Shown: positions 10,415 through 18,213 of the stretch, piece by piece
How positions within the stretch are numbered: position 1 is the stretch's first letter
How the letters are laid out: each line of letters opens with the position of its first letter
From: JACCXG01 sp963785755
GTDB lineage: Bacteria > Acidobacteriota > Vicinamibacteria > Vicinamibacterales > 2-12-FULL-66-21
NCBI GenBank assembly: GCA_963785755.1
Contig: CAWAXG010000025.1
Coordinates: forward strand, 1 to 64,000
Direction of reading: 5' to 3'
Length of the DNA stretch: 64,000 bases
Translations under genes and position numbers: made by a program
Notes under the pieces: model-generated
Told to the model about the DNA's origin: nothing
The model's database searches: none
What the model saw: the letters and a program-made list of their open reading frames with translations, nothing else

Positions 10415-10740
10415 TCAGTCCGACTCGATGACGCGGGCGTCGGCGTAGCCGCCCGGTAGCTCACGGATGGCCGAAGCGTCGACGAACAGCCGCGCGTACC
10501 AGGCAGGTATGCCGATGGATGCCACCACGACGATGAACGAGGCGGCGGCCGCCAGTGCGCGCCATCGGCGCCCCCGGGGAGCAGGACGCTCGACCGGCGC
10601 CTCCTCGCTCCGCAACGCCTTCCAATCCTCCGTACGCCAGGGCTGGCAAGTCCAGAAGCGCAGGCGTGAAGGGCTCGCGCGCCGACGCGACTTCCGTCAC
10701 AGGTGTTTCAGCAGGAGGCGTCGAGGGCACCGCAACACTC
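10415..10740 (-). pseudogene. Possible single-span membrane protein, 5' part frameshifted
   Basis: The end of this frame reads RTEDWKALRSEEAPVERP, a basic stretch, then a hydrophobic helix (ALAAAASFIVVVASIGIPAW) and a short tail to the stop at 10415. Upstream, a different frame reads TPPAETPVTEVASAREPFTPALL, which has similar composition, so the two are probably parts of one small gene joined across a frameshift near 10640. No start can be fixed and no family is recognised. Confidence 0.3.
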
Positions 10741-10821
10741 TCAGAAGACGTTCCCGATTGACAAACGCATGAGCTTGCACGGACGATCTCCCGAATTAGC
10801 TGCGAGCGAAGGAGGAGTGGT

Positions 10822-11298
10822 ATGACACGTCGCGTGATTCTCACAACACTGACCGCAGGGGTCGTCGTGGCCCTGGCGGTGGGCCCATCCGCGCAGGCGC
10901 CCAAGGCGATCGCCGGAACGTGGAAGCTCAATCTGGCGAAATCCAAGTTCAATCCTGGTCCGGCACCCAAGAGCATGACGGTGACCTACTCGCCCGCCGG
11001 CGACGCGGTCAAAATCGAAGTGCACGCCGTCCCCGCCACCGGCCCGGAGCAGCATTGGGTGATGAGCGGCGCCTACGATGGCAAGGACAACCCGGTCAAG
11101 GGCAACCCGATGGCCGACACGGTAGCCTTCAAGCGCGTGGACGATACGACGGGTGAGAGCGTGTTCAAGAAAGCAGGCAAGGTGACGTCCACCAACACGC
11201 GGGTGCTCTCCGCCGATGGCAAGGTGCTGACGATCACCAGCAAAGGCACGACGGAGGACGGCAAACCGCGCACCGACGTGCAGGTGTTCGAGAAGTAG
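10822..11298 (+). CDS. Secreted lipocalin-like hypothetical protein
   Basis: Intact 158-residue exported protein. A signal peptide (MTRRVILTTLTAGVVVALAVGPSAQA) precedes a beta-rich domain starting IAGTWKLNLAKSKFNPGPAPKSMTVTYS, a pattern seen repeatedly in acidobacterial secreted proteins of unknown function with a lipocalin-like fold. Later strands include AFKRVDDTTGESVFKKAGKV and LTITSKGTTEDGKP. A GAAGGAGGAG run a few bases before the ATG is a strong ribosome binding site. No catalytic residues can be named. Confidence 0.75.
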   Translation: MTRRVILTTLTAGVVVALAVGPSAQAPKAIAGTWKLNLAKSKFNPGPAPKSMTVTYSPAGDAVKIEVHAVPATGPEQHWVMSGAYDGKDNPVKGNPMADTVAFKRVDDTTGESVFKKAGKVTSTNTRVLSADGKVLTITSKGTTEDGKPRTDVQVFEK

Positions 11299-11384
11299 TG
11301 TTCGAGAAGTAACGAAGGCGCGCGAGCGGCATCGGGTCCGGTGCCACTCGCGCGATCACCCGCCGTTCGGCGTCCGCGGCGGCC

Positions 11385-11826
11385 TCAGCGGACCTCGGTT
11401 TCCAACTCGATCTGCAGCGAGCCCCGCAGCGCGTTGGAGATCGGGCACTTGCTCTCGGCTTCGCGCGCGACCTCGTTGAACTGCGCCTTGCTCGATCCCC
11501 TGCAGGTCCCTCGGCCACGACCTTCAGCTTCGACGTCGTCAGCTTGATGCCGGCGTCGCTCTTGTCGGCGATGATCGTCGCGGTCACGCGGGTGCGGCCG
11601 ATCGATCCGCCCTTGCGGCCGACGGTCGCATTGAGCGCCATCGCGTAGCACGAGGCGTGCGACGCGGCCATCAGCTCTTCGGGGCTGGTGTTGCCGGCGG
11701 GCTCGCCGATGCGCGAGGGAAACGACACCGGCAGCGAAAATGCCCCGGTGCCCGCCTTCGCCATGCCCTTGCCTTCCATGATCGGCCCGACCCAGTCCAC
11801 ATCCACAGTTCGAGAAAACGTCGCCA
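11385..11826 (-). CDS. OsmC-family peroxidase (frameshifted)
   Basis: Thiol-dependent peroxidase of the OsmC/Ohr superfamily, about 145 residues. The first frame reads MATFSRTVDVDWVGPIMEGKG and NTSPEELMAASHASCYAMALNA, with the peroxidatic Cys in ASHASCYAMAL. After a one-base shift near 11505 the second frame supplies AQFNEVAREAESKCPISNALRGSLQIELETEV, with the second conserved Cys in SKCPISNAL. Both active-site cysteines are therefore present and the gene is probably functional. The ATG at 11826 is preferred over the one at 11839 because GGAG lies correctly spaced before it. Confidence 0.85.
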
Positions 11827-11861
11827 TCAGGTACTCCAATCGAAAACGCCACGTCGGACGT

Positions 11862-12468
11862 TCATTTCCGTCCCTTCGCCGTCACGCCGAGCTGGACGAT
11901 CACCCCGGCAAGGCCGAGCGCGAGCGCAATGCCAACATCCCAGTATGTATTAGGCAGCGGATTGAGGGGATAGACGTTGAACACGGCGCGGGTCGCCGCC
12001 TGAGCCGCGCGGGCGTCGCCGAGCAGCGCCGCGGCGCCGACGAGCGCGGTCTGCGCGCCGCCGAACGACGTCGAGACGATCACGACGTAGCGCTGCAGCG
12101 CCAGCGCGGCGAGCGCGCCGCCGACCGAGAACAGGATCACGCATCAGCATGCCCGGCTCGGATCTGAACGACGCCCAGATCGCGTCGGCGACGAGCGCGG
12201 CGATCAGCGCGCCGAGCAGCGCGACGCCGGCGAAATACGCGACCATCAGGATCAGCGCGCCGAGCCAGGCCGGCGCCGAGCCAGATCAGGATCATCCACA
12301 AGCGTCTGTTCGGTGCCCATGAACGAGCTGGCGAGCAGCACGCCGAGGATGAAGCCGTAGATCGCGAGGACGACGCGGAACACGCGATACCCCGCGAAGC
12401 ACGCCAGCAGGCCGCCGCACAGGAGGATCGAGGGCCGCGGGCGTTTGAAACGTCGCAGGAAGCATCAT
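11862..12468 (-). CDS. DUF4203 / TMEM198-like membrane protein, several frameshifts
   Basis: Polytopic membrane protein of about 200 residues. The start MMLPATFQTPAALDP is followed, after a shift, by ILLCGGLLACFAGYRVFRVV and LAIYGFILGVLLASSFMG, the typical 'GYR-F-LAxxGFxxG' signature of this domain. After further shifts near 12285 and 12150 come LILMVAYFAGVALLGALIAAL, then LFSVGGALAALALQRYVVIVST and a last helix LGLAGVIVQLGV. The helices appear in the usual order, so the breaks are probably assembly errors. Function unknown; it is transcribed away from the flippase gene that follows. Confidence 0.6.
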
Positions 12469-12521
12469 CTGGATTATATCGGGCAAGCGGGGGCATTCCG
12501 GGCTGCGGCGTATCATGACGC

Positions 12522-13602
12522 GTGCCTCCTCGTCGCACGCTGAGGCTCGCCGGTCTGCTCACGACCGCAGCCGGCATCGCGCTCTTCATCTGGCTGATCT
12601 GGACGACGGGCCCGCGCACGGTCTGGGACGGATTCCGGCAGGTCGGATGGGGACTGGCCGCGATCATCGCGATCGCCGGGCATGCGGTTCGCTGCTGCGC
12701 GCCGAGCGCCTGGATCCGCTGCCTGGAGCCGCCGCACACGCTCCGCCGCCCCGAAGCGTTCGCCGCGGTCGTCTCCGGCGACGCGCTGGGCAATGCCACG
12801 CCGCTCGGACCGCTGGTCAGCGAACCGGCCAAAGTCGCGCTGGTGCGCACGCGCGTGCCGCTCGGCGTGGCGTTCACCGCGCTCGCGGTCGAGAACGTCT
12901 TCTACACGCTGTCGGTCGCCGCGGTGATCGCGGCCGGCACCATCGCGCTGCTGCTGCGCGGCGGGATCGCCAGCAACGTGCGGCTCGCCGCGGAGATCGC
13001 GATCGGGGTGGTGCTCGCTGACTTACGTTGCGGTGGCGTGGGCGCTGCTGCGCAAGCCCGCGCTGCTCAGCCGGGCGACCGCGATCGTCGGCCGGCTGTG
13101 GGAGTCGCCGCGATTGAAGGCGCGGATGGAGAAGGTCCGCCGGCTGGAGCAGGACATCTACACGTTCACGTCGAGACGGCGGCAGACGGTTGCGTCCGCT
13201 GATCGCGACCGAGCTCGCCTTCCATGCGCTCGGCGTGCTCGAAGTGCACCTCACGCTCTGGCTGCTCGGTGAACAGCCGCGGCTGGCCGATTCGTTCATT
13301 TTCGAAACGGTGAACCGGTTGACCACCGTCCTGTTCAAGTTCGTGCCGCAGCAGCCGGGCTTGAACGAAGGCGCCACCGTGCTCGCCGCGCAGGTGCTCG
13401 GCTTTTCCTTTGAAACGGGATCCACGCTCGGGATGGTCCGCGCAGGGCCCGCATGCTGTTCTGGCAGCTCGCGGGCATGGCCCTGCTGCTCCGCCATCGG
13501 ATCACCACTCGCCGCATTCTGGCGGACGAGGAATTGACGCGGGCGCCGATGCATCACCGCGCGACACGCGGCATGGACAATCGCACGTCTCCCGCAGACT
13601 GA
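12522..13602 (+). CDS. Flippase-like lysylphosphatidylglycerol-synthase TM-domain (UPF0104) protein, frameshifted
   Basis: Integral membrane protein of the AglD/MprF N-domain kind, which moves lipids or lipid-linked sugars. GTG 12522 opens LRLAGLLTTAAGIALFIWLIW; then come GDALGNATPLGPLVSEPAKVAL, the family's conserved re-entrant segment, and VAFTALAVENVFYTLSVA. Shifts near 13018, 13180 and 13440 break the frame, but the continuation is clear: VAWALLRKPALLSRATAIVG, ATELAFHALGVLEVHLTLWLL, ETVNRLTTVLFKFVPQQPGLNEG, and a final LFWQLAGMALLLRHR. About 355 residues in total. A second member of this family lies at 14835, with a lipid head-group operon, so the two may serve the same pathway. Confidence 0.65.
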
Positions 13603-13605
13603 GCC

Positions 13606-13738
13606 ATCCTTCGCTCGCCCTTCGGGCGAGCTACGGCTAGGCAGGCTCACCATCGTCAGTTCCGCAGGCCTAGCTTTTCGCGAGTTACACTTTCGCGCGA
13701 AGGATGTCTCGCCGAAGCGCCGGAGGCGCGAAGGCGGA
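13606..13738 (+). repeat. Dispersed GC-rich palindromic repeat, copy 2 (inverted relative to copy 1)
   Basis: Nearly the same sequence as the reverse complement of 10126-10240: ATCCTTCGCTCG, GAGCTACGGCTAGGCAGGC, GCAGGCCTAGCTTTTCGCG, ACTTTCGCGCGAAGGATGTC and GCGAAGGCGG in the same order, with a slightly longer spacer in the middle. The two copies face each other across 3.4 kb holding the tRNA, OsmC, DUF4203 and flippase genes. Confidence 0.75.
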
Positions 13739-14039
13739 CCTCACGCCGCACACACCAGCCAGTTGCGGAGATCGTCCAGTGCGGCGAGCCAGTTCTCCAG
13801 TCGTCCTCGCCTTCTTCCACAGAGACGCCGGGACCCGCCGCCCATCTGACGGGCCGAGTGATCAGTCAGCCGGGAACGCAATTTTGCCAGGACCGATCCT
13901 CAGCCCGGCAGCGTCAAAACGGTGAAGACCGCTCGGCGGAAACAACGCCTGAACTGCCGAGTTCGACATTTCGTGATAGCGGTACCGGGCACGCGTCATG
14001 AAGGCTTGACCAGTAAGCGCATCGGAGCGACGAGAAAGC
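13739..14039. other. 300 bases without a clear gene
   Basis: Low coding potential between the repeat and the nucleotidyltransferase gene. On the minus strand a short piece ending near 13745 reads LAALDDLRNWL, which could be the C-terminal stub of a lost gene. No promoter is obvious. Confidence 0.35.
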
Positions 14040-14838
14040 ATGCGCTCCCTGCGAGATCCATCACTCGAGGTGATCGTGAGTGCTCGTCCGTCCGTCCCGG
14101 TCAGGGACGCTCTCGTGCTTGCCGCCGGTAATGGCGATCGATTCCATAGCGGCTCCCGTCAGTCCAAGCTCCTCCAGCCCATATTCGGCCGGCCGCTGAT
14201 CATCAGGACACTCGAGTCGGCCCGCGCGGCCGGCATCAGAGCGGCCGAGGTCGTGCTCGGCTATCAATCGCTCAGCTTGCGCGACACGATCGAAGCGATG
14301 GCGCCGGCCGGTCTGCGCGTGCACTTTTCATACAACCGCGACTGGCACCTCGAGAACGGAGTCTCGGCGCTCGCCGCGCGGCATGCGTTCCCCGATCGCC
14401 GCTTTGCCCTGCTGATGGGCGATCACCTGTTCGAACCCGATGTCCTCAGAACGCTGCTCGCCACCGCGGCCGATCCGGACGAGTCGCTGCTCGCCGTCGA
14501 TTCACGGCCGGCGCCGGCCGACGTCGCGGCCGAGGCGACGAAGGTCCGCATCGAGTGCGGCCGGATCGTCGCGATCGGCAAGGACCTGACCGCATACGAC
14601 GCGCTCGACACCGGGATGTTCGTCTGCGCACCGGTGCTGTTCGACGCCATCGAGGTCTCGCGCGGGAACGGCGACACGACGCTGAGCGGCGGGATCCGCC
14701 ACCTGGCGGAACGCGGGTTGATCCGCGCGCGTCGATATCGGTGACGCGGCCTGGTACGACATCGACACCATCGCCGATCTCCGGCACGCCGAGAACCTGC
14801 TGATTGGGGCTGCCGCTCCCGCGCCGGCGCAGCCATGA
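14040..14838 (+). CDS. Nucleotidyltransferase (MobA/inositol-phosphate cytidylyltransferase-like), one frameshift near the end
   Basis: Cytoplasmic NTP:phosphate nucleotidyltransferase. It has the full nucleotide-binding motif LVLAAGNGDRF followed by SKLLQPIFGRPLI, then FALLMGDHLFEPDVLRTLL, in which 'MGDH' replaces the usual metal-binding 'xxD' segment as in inositol-1-phosphate cytidylyltransferases, and ALDTGMFVCAP. A one-base shift near 14735 separates the last ~33 residues (IGDAAWYDIDTIADLRHAENLL, ending APAQP), whose stop overlaps the next start in ATGA. Translational coupling to the flippase gene is therefore likely. It probably activates a phosphorylated polyol as its CDP derivative for the phosphatidyltransferase at 15817; the substrate is inferred, not shown. 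Confidence 0.75.
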
Positions 14839-15820
14839 GGACACGGGTCATCCGCTGGGGTGCGCTCGGCCTCGGCGTCGTGCTGTTCCTCGCCGCGCTC
14901 TACTACATCGACCTCAACCTCGCGGTCGGGACGATCCGGCGGCTCGGCTTTGCGCTGCCGCTCGCGCTGCTCTTCAGCGGTCTGTGGCACGTGGCGCGTA
15001 CGTGGGCCTGGGCGTGGTGCTTCCCGCAACCGCGCGCCGTGAGCTTTCTCCGGCTCGCCCGCGTGCGTCTCGCCGCCGAAGCGTTCAGCTACCTCACCCT
15101 GCGCGGCATCGCCGGCGAGCCGTTGAAGGTCGTGCTCCTCGGCGATCGCGTCGGCGCCCGCGAGGCCACCGCCGCCGTCGCGCTCGAGCGGCTCGCCTAC
15201 CTGGTGGGGACGACGGTCATCGTCGGCGTCGGATCGATCGCGGCGATCGCCGGTCTGGAGCTGACGCGGATCTGGTTCCGGATATTCCGCGCCTTTGCCA
15301 TCGCCGCGGCGGTCGTCATCATCCTGACGACGGTCGTGATCACCGGCCACGGCAGGTATCTCGAATCGCTGCTGCGGCGCGTCGATGCGTGGCTCGGCAC
15401 GTCGATGGCCGCGAGCGCCGTCGGACGATTCGTCGCCGCGGTGGAAACGCAGGTTCTCGAGCTCGTGCGCGGCAATCCGCTCCGGTTGATCGTGCTGCTC
15501 ACGGCAACCGTCCTGTCGTACTGCTTCATGGCGCTCGAGGCGTGGGTGATTTTGCGCGCATCGGGCGCGCCGATCACGCCGAATGGCGCGTTGGCCGTGG
15601 AGACGTTCTCGCGCGTCGCCAGCTTCGCCTCGGCGTTCATCCCGGCCAATCTCGGCGCGCTCGAAGCATCGAGCCTCGCGGCCGCAGCCGCGGTGGGAGC
15701 GGTGGGCGGAGGCGCGGCGCTCGCGGTGGCGCGCCGGCTCCGCGGCCTGTTCTGGGCCGGCATCGGGCTGGCGATTTATCCGCGCGGCGTGCGGCCGGCA
15801 CCTCGAACCCGGGACGATGC
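14835..15820 (+). CDS. Flippase-like UPF0104 membrane protein
   Basis: Polytopic membrane protein, about 328 residues. Transmembrane helices include RWGALGLGVVLFLAALYYI, ALPLALLFSGLWHVARTWAW, AFAIAAAVVIILTTVVI and LIVLLTATVLSYCFMALEAW. The conserved family segments SYLTLRGIAGEPLKVVLL (motif around the re-entrant loop) and FIPANLGALEASSLAAAAAVG are present. It starts inside the previous gene's stop (ATGA). The frame stays open past 15820, but the next gene's ATG lies at 15817 and the expected C-terminus (GIGLAIYPRG) is reached there, so I end it near 15820; a small frameshift probably hides the stop. It likely transfers the product of the operon's synthase across the membrane. Confidence 0.75.
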
Positions 15821-17112
15821 GCGGACGCGCCACCGGCCGCGCGGCGACCCTGCTCTACCTGCCGTCCGATACGGAGGCGCCGGTCGCAGCGATCGTGAGG
15901 CTCGCCGGCCTGTCGATCGCCGAGCGCGTCATCCGGTCAGCGGCGCGCGCCGGGTTCGGCCGAATCATCGTCTGGACCAGCGACGTCAGCCGGCCGACCG
16001 GGCGCGCGCTGCGAACGCTTGCGCGCGACGTTCCAGGCGTCGTGCTGGTGTCATCGGATCGCCAGTGGTCGCTCGAGCTCCAGGATGGTGCGGTCTCGCC
16101 GATCGTGACGGCGATCGGTGCCGCCACGGTCGTGTCGCCGGCGCTGCTGGCGGATGCGGTCGCGATTCGACCATCCCACGGAGAGATTGCCGACGTCCCC
16201 GCTGGACCTCGAGTCGCCCGAAAGCGGCGTGCTGCGGCTGTCGAAGGACGACGCGATGGATCGGAATGCGCTTGCGGCCATGCTCCGCGCGTCGCGCGAA
16301 CGCGCGCAGTCGCTGCCGTCGGGCGAGGATGTATCCCGTGGACGTGCCCGGCTCGCCTTGCGGATCGAGACCCGGGACGATCTCGCGGCAGCCGAAGCGA
16401 CCATCCGGCGCGCCAGCTACAAGGACACCGACAACACGCTGGCTCGGCTTCAACCGCCGGATCTCGCTGCCGATCAGCATCGCGCTGATCCGGACGCCGC
16501 TGACGCCGAATCAGCTGTCGGTGCTGCTCGTCGGCCTCGGATTCTATTCGGCGTGGCTGTTCAGCCTCGGTCACTACTGGACGGGCATCCTGGCGGCGTT
16601 CATCTCGCTCGCGGCCAGCATTCTCGACGGCTGCGACGGCGAGATCGCCAGGCTCAAATACCAGGAATCGGCGCTCGGCTGCTGGATTGAGACGTTCGGC
16701 GACTACACGTACTACGTCGCGATCTTCGTCGGGTTGACCATCGGCGCCGTGCGCCAGACCGAGATCGAGCTGTTCTACTGGATCGGCGCGCTGGCGCTGG
16801 CGGGAACGCTCCTGTCGTTCGCGTTCCTGATCTATCTGCGGAGCCGGATCACCGCGGGGCGTCCCGAGCGGCTGCACGCGATCGCGCGGGAGCGCTTCAA
16901 GGCCGAACCGACCGCCTGGTCGCGACTCATCTGGCGCCTGTCGTTCACCGCCACCCGATCCGCGATGCCCTACGGCATCTTCGCCTTCTCGCTCATCTAC
17001 GGCCTGCCGGCCATCGTCGGTCCTGGCCGCGATCGGCGCCAACGTCTACTGGATCAGCCTGGTCGTCAAGCTCAGGGCGCTCATGGGAGAGGACGAGGCG
17101 GTCGCCGCTTAA
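15817..17112 (+). CDS. Degenerate nucleotidyltransferase fused to CDP-alcohol phosphatidyltransferase, three frameshifts
   Basis: Two-domain protein. The first ~190 residues (VRLAGLSIAERVIRSAARAGF, IIVWTSDVSRPTGRAL, LVSSDRQWSLELQDG) follow the nucleotidyltransferase fold but lack the LAAGxGxR loop. After shifts near 16175 and 16445 the membrane domain begins RRISLPISIALIRTPLTPNQLSVLL and holds the CDP-OH-phosphotransferase motif DGCDGEIAR, eight residues, G, three residues, E, three residues, D. The third metal-site Asp of the consensus is Glu here. A last shift near 17025 leads to ISLVVKLRALMGEDEAVAA and the stop at 17112. Its architecture matches bifunctional IPCT/DIPP synthases, with the nucleotidyltransferase activity probably delegated to the gene at 14040. 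The product could be a phosphodiester of inositol or another polyol. Confidence 0.7.
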
Positions 17113-17161
17113 GAGGACGAGATCGGGACGCGGGATGCGACGGGACGTTCGGGGACGAGGC

Positions 17162-17758
17162 TCAGACTTCCCGTCGTCCTTCAAGCGCCTTGTGCATCGT
17201 GACCTCGTCGGTGTATTCGAGGTCGCTGCCGACTGGAACACCCATCGCGATGCGGGTGACGCGGACGCCGAGCGGCTTCAGGAGCTTCGCCAGGTAGATC
17301 GCCGTCGCTTCTCCCTCGACGTTCGGGTTGGTCGCCAGGATCACTTCCTCGACGTTGCCGCCGGCAACGCGGCCGAGCAGCTCGCGGATCTTCAGGTCGT
17401 CGGGGCCGACGCCGTGCAACGGCGACAGCGCGCCCATCAGCACGTGATAGAGCCCGTTGAAGTCGCGGGTCTTTTCGATGCCGGTGACGTTCTCCGGCTC
17501 CTCGACCACGCAGATGATGCGCTGGTCGCGGCCGGAGTGCGTGCAGAAATAACAGGGATCGACGTCGGTGATGTTGCTGCAGACCGAGCAGTAGGTGACC
17601 CGATCCTTCACCTCGCGCATGGCCAGGACCAGGCGCTCGACTTCTTCCCTCGGGGTCTTGAGGACGTGATAGGCCAGCCGGGCGGCGCTCTTGGCGCCGA
17701 TGCCGGGCAGACGCTGGAGCTGCTCGATCAGCTTGTTGAGCGGATCGGGCCTCGCCAT
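17162..17758 (-). CDS. recR: Recombination protein RecR
   Basis: Intact 198 residues, the usual length. RecR works with RecO/RecF in loading RecA at gaps. The helix-hairpin-helix LIEQLQRLPGIGAKSAARLAYHVL is followed by the four-cysteine zinc finger CSVCSNITDVDPCYFC and a Toprim domain (IICVVEEPENVTGIEKT through EEVILATNPNVEGEATAIYLA). The start overlaps the stop of the ybaB gene by one codon position, so the two are translationally coupled in the dnaX-ybaB-recR operon. Confidence 0.98.
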   Translation of the reverse strand: MARPDPLNKLIEQLQRLPGIGAKSAARLAYHVLKTPREEVERLVLAMREVKDRVTYCSVCSNITDVDPCYFCTHSGRDQRIICVVEEPENVTGIEKTRDFNGLYHVLMGALSPLHGVGPDDLKIRELLGRVAGGNVEEVILATNPNVEGEATAIYLAKLLKPLGVRVTRIAMGVPVGSDLEYTDEVTMHKALEGRREV

Positions 17759-18057
17759 CAGAACAGGCCGGGGATCTTCATGCCGCCCATCATGCCCTGC
17801 ATCTGTTTCGACATCGCCTCGTCTGCCTTCCGGTGCGCGTCGTTGAGCGCGGCCAGAATCAGGTCCTGCAGCATCTCGACGTCATCCTTCGACACCGCTT
17901 CCGGATCGATCTTGATCGCATGCACCTGCTTCGATCCGTCGATGACGACGGTGACCATCCCGCCGCCGGCGGTGGCTTCGATCCGCATGTCGGCCATCTG
18001 CTTCTGCATGCGTTCCTGCATCTGCTGGGCCTGCTTCATCATGTTCTGGATGTTCAT
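17758..18057 (-). CDS. ybaB: YbaB/EbfC nucleoid-associated protein
   Basis: Intact 99 residues, typical for this small DNA-binding dimer. It opens with a Met/Gln-rich helix (MMKQAQQMQERMQKQMADM), then GGGMVTVVIDGSKQVHAIKIDPEAV and VEMLQDLILAALNDAHRKADEAM, and ends MGGMKIPGLF. Its position between dnaX and recR is the standard bacterial arrangement. Confidence 0.97.
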   Translation of the reverse strand: MNIQNMMKQAQQMQERMQKQMADMRIEATAGGGMVTVVIDGSKQVHAIKIDPEAVSKDDVEMLQDLILAALNDAHRKADEAMSKQMQGMMGGMKIPGLF

Positions 18058-18103
18058 GATTTGCTCTCTAAGGCGGAAGATCCTGCCTGTAGCCTAACCT
18101 TAG

Positions 18104-18196
18104 ACGACCGCGCTGCCGCGCTGCACGAAGGCACGAAGGCACGAAGCGCAACTCGTCTTTCCTGAGCAGTTGGACGTTGGGAGTCGGAGTTTTCAC
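18104..18196. repeat. Octamer (GGCACGAA) and heptamer (GTTGGGA) mini-arrays between ybaB and dnaX
   Basis: 18118-18150 carries three direct octamers of the GCACGAAG type ending in AGCGCAA, and 18166-18196 carries heptamers GTTGGAC, GTTGGGA, GTCGGAG followed by TTTTCAC. The same two sequences recur at 35236-35285 and 39963-40077 (octamers) and 45158-45180 (heptamers). The array separates dnaX from ybaB by about 150 bases inside an operon. Confidence 0.7.
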
Positions 18197-18213
18197 GTGT
18201 AATTTGCCACCTG

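Noticed and set aside
14502..15833. Long minus-strand reading frame (443 codons) across the flippase operon
   Set aside because: Arg/Asp/Gly-rich shadow of a high-GC gene with no domain; the plus strand is convincingly coding.
14835..17297. One 820-codon protein fusing flippase and phosphatidyltransferase
   Set aside because: The frame returns only because frameshifts add up; the middle part in that frame is nonsense, while the correct middle is found in the two other frames with a separate ATG at 15817.
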